Of a stretch of DNA of 8,719 nucleotides, positions 5,501 to 8,719 are shown one piece after another. The DNA is from Minisyncoccota bacterium. Lineage in GTDB: Bacteria > Patescibacteriota > Minisyncoccia > Phycocordibacterales > UBA5272. The notes beneath the pieces are model-generated. The model did no database searches and was not told the origin of the DNA. It saw only the letters and a program-made list of their open reading frames with translations. Position numbers and translations under genes: made by a program. The number at the start of each line of letters is the position of its first letter. Within the stretch, counting starts at the first letter, position 1. Location of the stretch: the NCBI GenBank assembly GCA_022843645.1, contig JALHNF010000029.1:1-8719 (forward strand), written 5' to 3'.

Positions 5501-6259
5501 TTATAGCCACGCTTTAAGGATTCGACCGAGAGATACAATCTTTGCCTTCCAATAGTGCGGGTAGTTGTTTCTGTATTTTCTTATTATCATATCTATAACA
5601 AGAGCCATCTGTAACTTTTTTGATCTCGACTCGCTGCTTGAGTGGATGGTGTAGCCAACCATAACTTCTTTAAGATTTGCGAATGAATATTTTTTACCGA
5701 TTCGCAACCACAAGTCTAGATCTTCAGCCAGAGCCAATTTTTCGTCGTAAGGACCTGCCTCGAGAAACACATCCTTTCTGAACATTACGGCAGATTGGGC
5801 AAACTGATTGCGAATAAGGATATGATTTCTTATGGCTATGTCATTTGTATGATATAGGGAATCTTTTATTTTTGCTCCATCTTTTCTTACACAGCGTATA
5901 CCAGAGCCAACAATGCCAATTTTGGTATCAGTGTTCAGTAAAAATACTTGCCGTTCTAATTTTTCCGAATCAATCCAGAAGTCGTCACTGTCTAGCATGG
6001 CAATATACGTACCAGAGGCATGAGAGACACCTTTATTTCTGCTTTTTGAAATACCAAGATTCTGATCATTTTTCAAAAGTATAATATTACTATTTCCTGA
6101 ATAAGACTTGAGTATTTCTTGAGTTGTATCAGTAGAAGCGTCATCGATCACAATTATCTCGAAATTCTCATACGTTTGGGCAAGGACACTTGCAATAGCT
6201 CGACTAAGGTATTCGGCTCGATTGTAGCTGCATATAATAACTGATACTTTTTGACTCAT
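5501..6259 (-). CDS. Family 2 glycosyltransferase (GT-A fold)
   Basis: This 252-residue cytoplasmic or membrane-peripheral enzyme should transfer a sugar from a nucleotide donor to a growing glycan. It opens with VSVIICSYNRAEYL (5-18), the classic GT2 first strand, then IIVIDDASTD (35-44) where D39/D40 contact the nucleotide, NLGISKSRNKG (67-77), and the metal-binding DXD-type motif LDSDD (89-93). The acceptor-side AEDLDLWLRIG (178-188) supplies the likely catalytic base, D180. The C-terminus is basic with no obvious membrane helix. Sugar and linkage cannot be told. It is last in the minus-strand cluster. Its ATG overlaps the stop of the fucosyltransferase-family gene in an ATGA (6256-6259), implying coupled translation, and its stop lies 6 bases from the convergent elp3 stop. 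Confidence 0.93.
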   Translation of the reverse strand: MSQKVSVIICSYNRAEYLSRAIASVLAQTYENFEIIVIDDASTDTTQEILKSYSGNSNIILLKNDQNLGISKSRNKGVSHASGTYIAMLDSDDFWIDSEKLERQVFLLNTDTKIGIVGSGIRCVRKDGAKIKDSLYHTNDIAIRNHILIRNQFAQSAVMFRKDVFLEAGPYDEKLALAEDLDLWLRIGKKYSFANLKEVMVGYTIHSSSESRSKKLQMALVIDMIIRKYRNNYPHYWKAKIVSLGRILKAWL

Positions 6260-7095
6260 ATTTTTATCCAGTTTTCTGGAAGAAGGTCTTTGTATTCTTC
6301 TTCATATCTATTGTTCCATTTTTTGGGAGCAATCACTATTTTGTTTGAATTTTGGTTAAGCCATGCTATCCAAAAAGCAAAAGTACTGTTTGAAAGAATA
6401 TTATGTTTGCATCTTGTCGCCAGCATAAAAGCTTCATAATCAGGGGCGTTTTGATCAGTAAACAAGATGGGGAAGTCTGTTTTTATATGTTCTTTGCACC
6501 AGGCAATATCATCAGAAAAAACAATGAGTGTTGGCTCGGGTACATGTGAGTGAATTGTTTGAAAAGCCTGGTTATAGTATTCAATTCCAAAAGTTGTGTA
6601 CTCGGCTCTGTTTTTTGGGTTGTTCACATAATCTCCTCTGCGAATGTGTACTGATACAGAGTTTGTAGTTTCTATGGTGTGTAAAATACTGCTCCATTCT
6701 TCACGTAGAGGTTCTTTAAGAGTTATCTCTTTGAGTAGATCCTTCCTAATTGGTTCAAGGTATTTGTAGCTTTGCCAAAAGCCCTCAAGGTAACCATCTT
6801 GAGTCTTTAGTGATTGGGGGTTGTAACCAATATTAAACTGACGAAATACTTTTCTTGTAAATAGAACTATTTTTGAAAGATATCCAAACGGATACTTCAC
6901 CGCCCTATATTCTCTATCGGTTGCCAGAGTCACATATGTATTAAAATGCCCAAGCTTATAGCCCCTTTTGATATCGTCTTTATCTTCAGAAAATATATAC
7001 TTCACATCTCTTTTGTTTTGAAGTGTCAGTAATCGTCCAAAAGCGTATTGAAATAACTGATTTCCTAGTCCTCCCTTTAGTCGTACGATAATCAT
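6256..7095 (-). CDS. Glycosyltransferase family 11 (alpha-1,2-fucosyltransferase family)
   Basis: GT11 enzymes transfer L-fucose from GDP-fucose, usually to galactose in an alpha-1,2 linkage, as in O-antigens and blood-group-like glycans. The 279-residue product has the full signature set: GGLGNQLFQYA (8-18) near the N-terminus, YLEGFWQS (102-109), VHIRRGDY (149-156, donor-binding HxRRGDY), VFSDD (192-196) and SNSTFAFWIAWLN (235-247). I chose ATG 7095, one base after the upstream stop, because the conserved fold starts at once with MIIVRLKGGLGNQ. The 21-residue extension to 7158 would overlap the DUF268 gene by over 60 bases and has no family similarity that I can see. GDP-fucose synthesis genes (gmd, fcl) are not in the window. 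Fucose specificity is the family norm but is inferred here. Confidence 0.93.
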   Translation of the reverse strand: MIIVRLKGGLGNQLFQYAFGRLLTLQNKRDVKYIFSEDKDDIKRGYKLGHFNTYVTLATDREYRAVKYPFGYLSKIVLFTRKVFRQFNIGYNPQSLKTQDGYLEGFWQSYKYLEPIRKDLLKEITLKEPLREEWSSILHTIETTNSVSVHIRRGDYVNNPKNRAEYTTFGIEYYNQAFQTIHSHVPEPTLIVFSDDIAWCKEHIKTDFPILFTDQNAPDYEAFMLATRCKHNILSNSTFAFWIAWLNQNSNKIVIAPKKWNNRYEEEYKDLLPENWIKI

Positions 7096-7096
7096 A

Positions 7097-7795
7097 TTAT
7101 TTTGTAAACCAAAAACATCCGCACCCATAGCGTTGGTTTTTAACCAATCTAGGATCACTGTTTTCTATAAAATTGTGAGCATCATCTATAAGTGAGAACT
7201 CTTTTAAGGTGAAACCTTGGAAATAGTCTAAAATTTGTTCATATGAGTATATTCTATGAGCATTGAATTCTACTTTTGGCTTGCCGACGGGCACGACAAA
7301 CAAAAGGGAGCCATTTTTTGCGACTACCCGCTTTAACTCAGCTATTGCCTTCAAGTCACCCTTCTGATCTATTGGATCGCCGTATCTTCCGAGCCCAATG
7401 TGCTCTACTGTATGCATGCAGGAGAGAGAGGAAAGACTATTATCTAAAAAATCAAGCTTTGTAAGATCCGCTTGTCCGCTTTTGAGTCCAGAAAGTGTTA
7501 GGTGTGCAGGTCTATAGTCAAAGAAATCTACAGGTACAAACGCCGATACTATCCCAGAGAAATATAAACTTGAGGATATATCGGTGTGTTTTACAGGATT
7601 TATTTCTTTTACTTTTCTGGCTGCCCACGCGGTATGATATATGTAATGCGCATCAAACTTTGTCTCGAATGTCTTATCGGTGACGCAAGGATAAACGTCA
7701 GTTATTTTAAGTGAAAACCTAGTATTCTTTTTTTTAAATCTAAGATAATCAGACAGTATAAAAGGAAAGAGGAGAAACCTAAGTATTTTTTTCAT
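7097..7795 (-). CDS. DUF268 family protein, methyltransferase-like, glycan cluster
   Basis: This 232-residue protein matches DUF268, a family I associate with glycan biosynthesis contexts and a class I methyltransferase-like fold. Recognisable blocks are HTDISSSLYF (70-79), SAFVPVDFFDYRP (84-96), SLSCMHTVEHIGLGRYGDP (123-141), AIAELKRVV (150-158), LLFVVPVGKP (164-173), FNAHRIYSYEQI (177-188) and QRYGCGCFWF (221-230). DIS(S)S sits where methyltransferases have the glycine-rich SAM loop, and VEH and ELKRV mirror motifs of Methyltransf_11 proteins, so a divergent methyltransferase is likely. The substrate and reaction are unknown. The N-terminus (ILRFLLFPFILSDYLRF) is hydrophobic but short and followed by KKK, perhaps a membrane-contact helix. 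The gene overlaps the end of the FkbM gene by 17 bases and ends one base before the GT11 start. Confidence 0.85.
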   Translation of the reverse strand: MKKILRFLLFPFILSDYLRFKKKNTRFSLKITDVYPCVTDKTFETKFDAHYIYHTAWAARKVKEINPVKHTDISSSLYFSGIVSAFVPVDFFDYRPAHLTLSGLKSGQADLTKLDFLDNSLSSLSCMHTVEHIGLGRYGDPIDQKGDLKAIAELKRVVAKNGSLLFVVPVGKPKVEFNAHRIYSYEQILDYFQGFTLKEFSLIDDAHNFIENSDPRLVKNQRYGCGCFWFTK

Positions 7796-8447
7796 ATATA
7801 GTATTAATATAGGTGTCGGCTATTTTAGTATAGCCAATTTTTTCCATGTACGGATCATAGAGATTATTTAACTTTTTCCCTGCCTGAGATGCTCTGTACT
7901 CTAGGGTTTCCAGGATAATGAAGCGTGGTCGAAATTTGTTCCAGTCGTTACTTTTGAGTACCTCCATGTCAAATCCTTCGGTATCTATAGACATCAAGTC
8001 TATCTCTTCTCCTTGAGCATACTTTTCGAAAATATCACTGAGGGGAAGCACTGCTATCTTCGTAGTCTTTTTTAGCACATGTCCCATTTGTTGGTATGCT
8101 GTAGAAGAAGTTTTATCAAAAGTACTTAAGGTGTTTGTTCTAAAAACATGAAATTCAATTTCAGATTTTTCTCTTCCAACTCCAATATTTAAATTTATGT
8201 CACTTCTTCTCAATAATTTGAACAACCACATTCGAGAGGGGTTCGGCTCAATGTTAATACCACGCCAGCCTTTATTGTGAAATAAAAAAGTATTATTAAA
8301 CTTTATTGGATGATTCGCGCCTATGTCCACATAAAACCCCTTTTTCTTTTCTGGTAACAGCATCTCAATAATTAAATCCTCTCCAGTCTGACTGCTTACT
8401 AGTCTTGTCCCGAATACTTTAAATAGCACTTTATTAAATAGCGTCAT
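7779..8447 (-). CDS. FkbM family SAM-dependent methyltransferase
   Basis: FkbM (Methyltransf_21) enzymes O-methylate sugars or polyketides and are common in polysaccharide clusters. In the 222-residue product, SQTGEDLII (19-27) is the family's N-terminal SQxGED motif. YVDIGANHP (39-47) is the SAM-binding loop, INIEPNP (64-70) holds the acidic residue for the SAM ribose, NIGVG (87-91) follows, and DLMSIDTEGFDMEVL (150-164) is the strongly conserved C-terminal motif. The most likely role is methylating a hydroxyl of a sugar in the glycan built by the neighbouring transferases, possibly as a terminal cap. The start ATG 8447 overlaps the upstream TGA in an ATGA; the end overlaps the DUF268 start by 17 bases. 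The specific substrate is unknown. Confidence 0.93.
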   Translation of the reverse strand: MTLFNKVLFKVFGTRLVSSQTGEDLIIEMLLPEKKKGFYVDIGANHPIKFNNTFLFHNKGWRGINIEPNPSRMWLFKLLRRSDINLNIGVGREKSEIEFHVFRTNTLSTFDKTSSTAYQQMGHVLKKTTKIAVLPLSDIFEKYAQGEEIDLMSIDTEGFDMEVLKSNDWNKFRPRFIILETLEYRASQAGKKLNNLYDPYMEKIGYTKIADTYINTIYEKNT

Positions 8448-8719
8448 GTTTTAGGGGTGTTTTTTATGGAAAGCGAAATATAACTAATCAGGTATTTCAG
8501 AGACAAAAACATATATCCATGTAGAGTTTGTCCGTTATTTTTGCTGATCGCAATCATTTCTTTAAAACCTTTCTTTATTCCTTTTAATGATTGAGATAGG
8601 GCATCGTTTCCTACTCGGTAAAATCCAAATACTTCATTGAGGTAATGGATATGGGTATTGTTTTTTAAAATTTTTAACCAAAGATCATAATCTCCAGCAA
8701 TACGGTACGCTGTATTAAA
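8444..8719 (-). CDS. C-terminal part of a family 2 glycosyltransferase (5' end outside window)
   Basis: Reading the minus strand from the right edge gives 91 residues in an open frame to a TGA at 8446-8444. The stretch RIAGDYDLWLKIL (6-18) matches the GT2 acceptor-side motif ([E/G]D-x-D-L-W), where the aspartate is the catalytic base; it aligns with AEDLDLWLRIG in the other GT2 of this cluster. It is followed by LNEVFGFYRVGNDALSQS (27-44), the usual strand plus arginine/serine loop that ends the GT2 core, and by a basic helix-rich tail (LKYLISYISLSIK). The catalytic N-terminal half with the DXD motif lies beyond the window. The stop overlaps the FkbM start by 4 bases, so it belongs to the same operon. 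The promoter for this cluster must be further right. Confidence 0.85.
   Translation of the reverse strand, partial: FNTAYRIAGDYDLWLKILKNNTHIHYLNEVFGFYRVGNDALSQSLKGIKKGFKEMIAISKNNGQTLHGYMFLSLKYLISYISLSIKNTPKT

Noticed and set aside
7096..7158. Longer start for the GT11 gene
   Set aside because: It would overlap the DUF268 coding region by over 60 bases with no conserved sequence. ATG 7095 begins directly with the family's first strand.
2506..8446. Recoded TGA (genetic code 25)
   Set aside because: TGA ends three genes (2506-2508, 6256-6258 and 8444-8446) at sensible protein ends, and no conserved gene has an internal TGA.
1..8719. CRISPR arrays, insertion sequences, tRNA or rRNA genes
   Set aside because: No regularly spaced repeats, transposase-like proteins, tRNA cloverleaf or rRNA sequence was seen. 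Nearly all bases are taken up by coding genes, and the largest gap is 36 bases.

Overview
The window looks like chromosome from a small-genome bacterium of the Candidate Phyla Radiation (Patescibacteria, probably Parcubacteria-like). This is inference from several signs: a bacterial Elp3 with an unusual cluster-binding motif, a MurE-like ligase that lacks the usual N-terminal UDP-binding domain, gene ends that overlap or nearly touch, and no recognisable Shine-Dalgarno sequence before any start. TAA, TAG and TGA are all used as stops, so the code is standard code 11, not the TGA-as-glycine code of Gracilibacteria/SR1. No rRNA, tRNA, CRISPR array, transposase or other mobile element is visible.

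Layout. (1) 3-443 (+) is the C-terminal end of a surface-type protein: a Ser/Thr/Ala/Pro/Val-rich stalk and one C-terminal membrane helix. (2) 470-1153 (-) is a SAM methyltransferase resembling the wobble-uridine methyltransferase Trm9. (3) 1154-1189 is a compact divergent promoter with two mirror-image TATACT boxes, each only 6-7 bases from a start codon, so both transcripts may be leaderless. (4) 1190-5494 (+) is a four-gene operon: LacD/DUF2090-type aldolase, PD-(D/E)XK nuclease-fold protein, MurE-like ligase, and Elp3 tRNA wobble-uridine modification enzyme. (5) 5501-8719 (-) is part of a surface-glycan cluster, in transcription order: a GT2 glycosyltransferase cut by the window edge, FkbM methyltransferase, DUF268 protein, GT11 (fucosyltransferase family) and a second GT2. 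Its genes overlap or sit one base apart, and its base composition looks more AT-rich than the left half.

How the genes may work together. The glycan cluster reads as a pathway that builds and caps (methyl, fucosyl) an exported polysaccharide or O-glycan. The left half is mostly housekeeping. Its most notable feature is that a full-length Elp3 and a Trm9-like methyltransferase lie about 2.7 kb apart, the methyltransferase sharing a promoter region with the Elp3 operon. In eukaryotes Elp3 (within Elongator) makes cm5U34 and Trm9 (with Trm112) methylates it to mcm5U34. A bacterial two-enzyme version is the best candidate here for an undescribed system, but it is a hypothesis resting on sequence resemblance and proximity.
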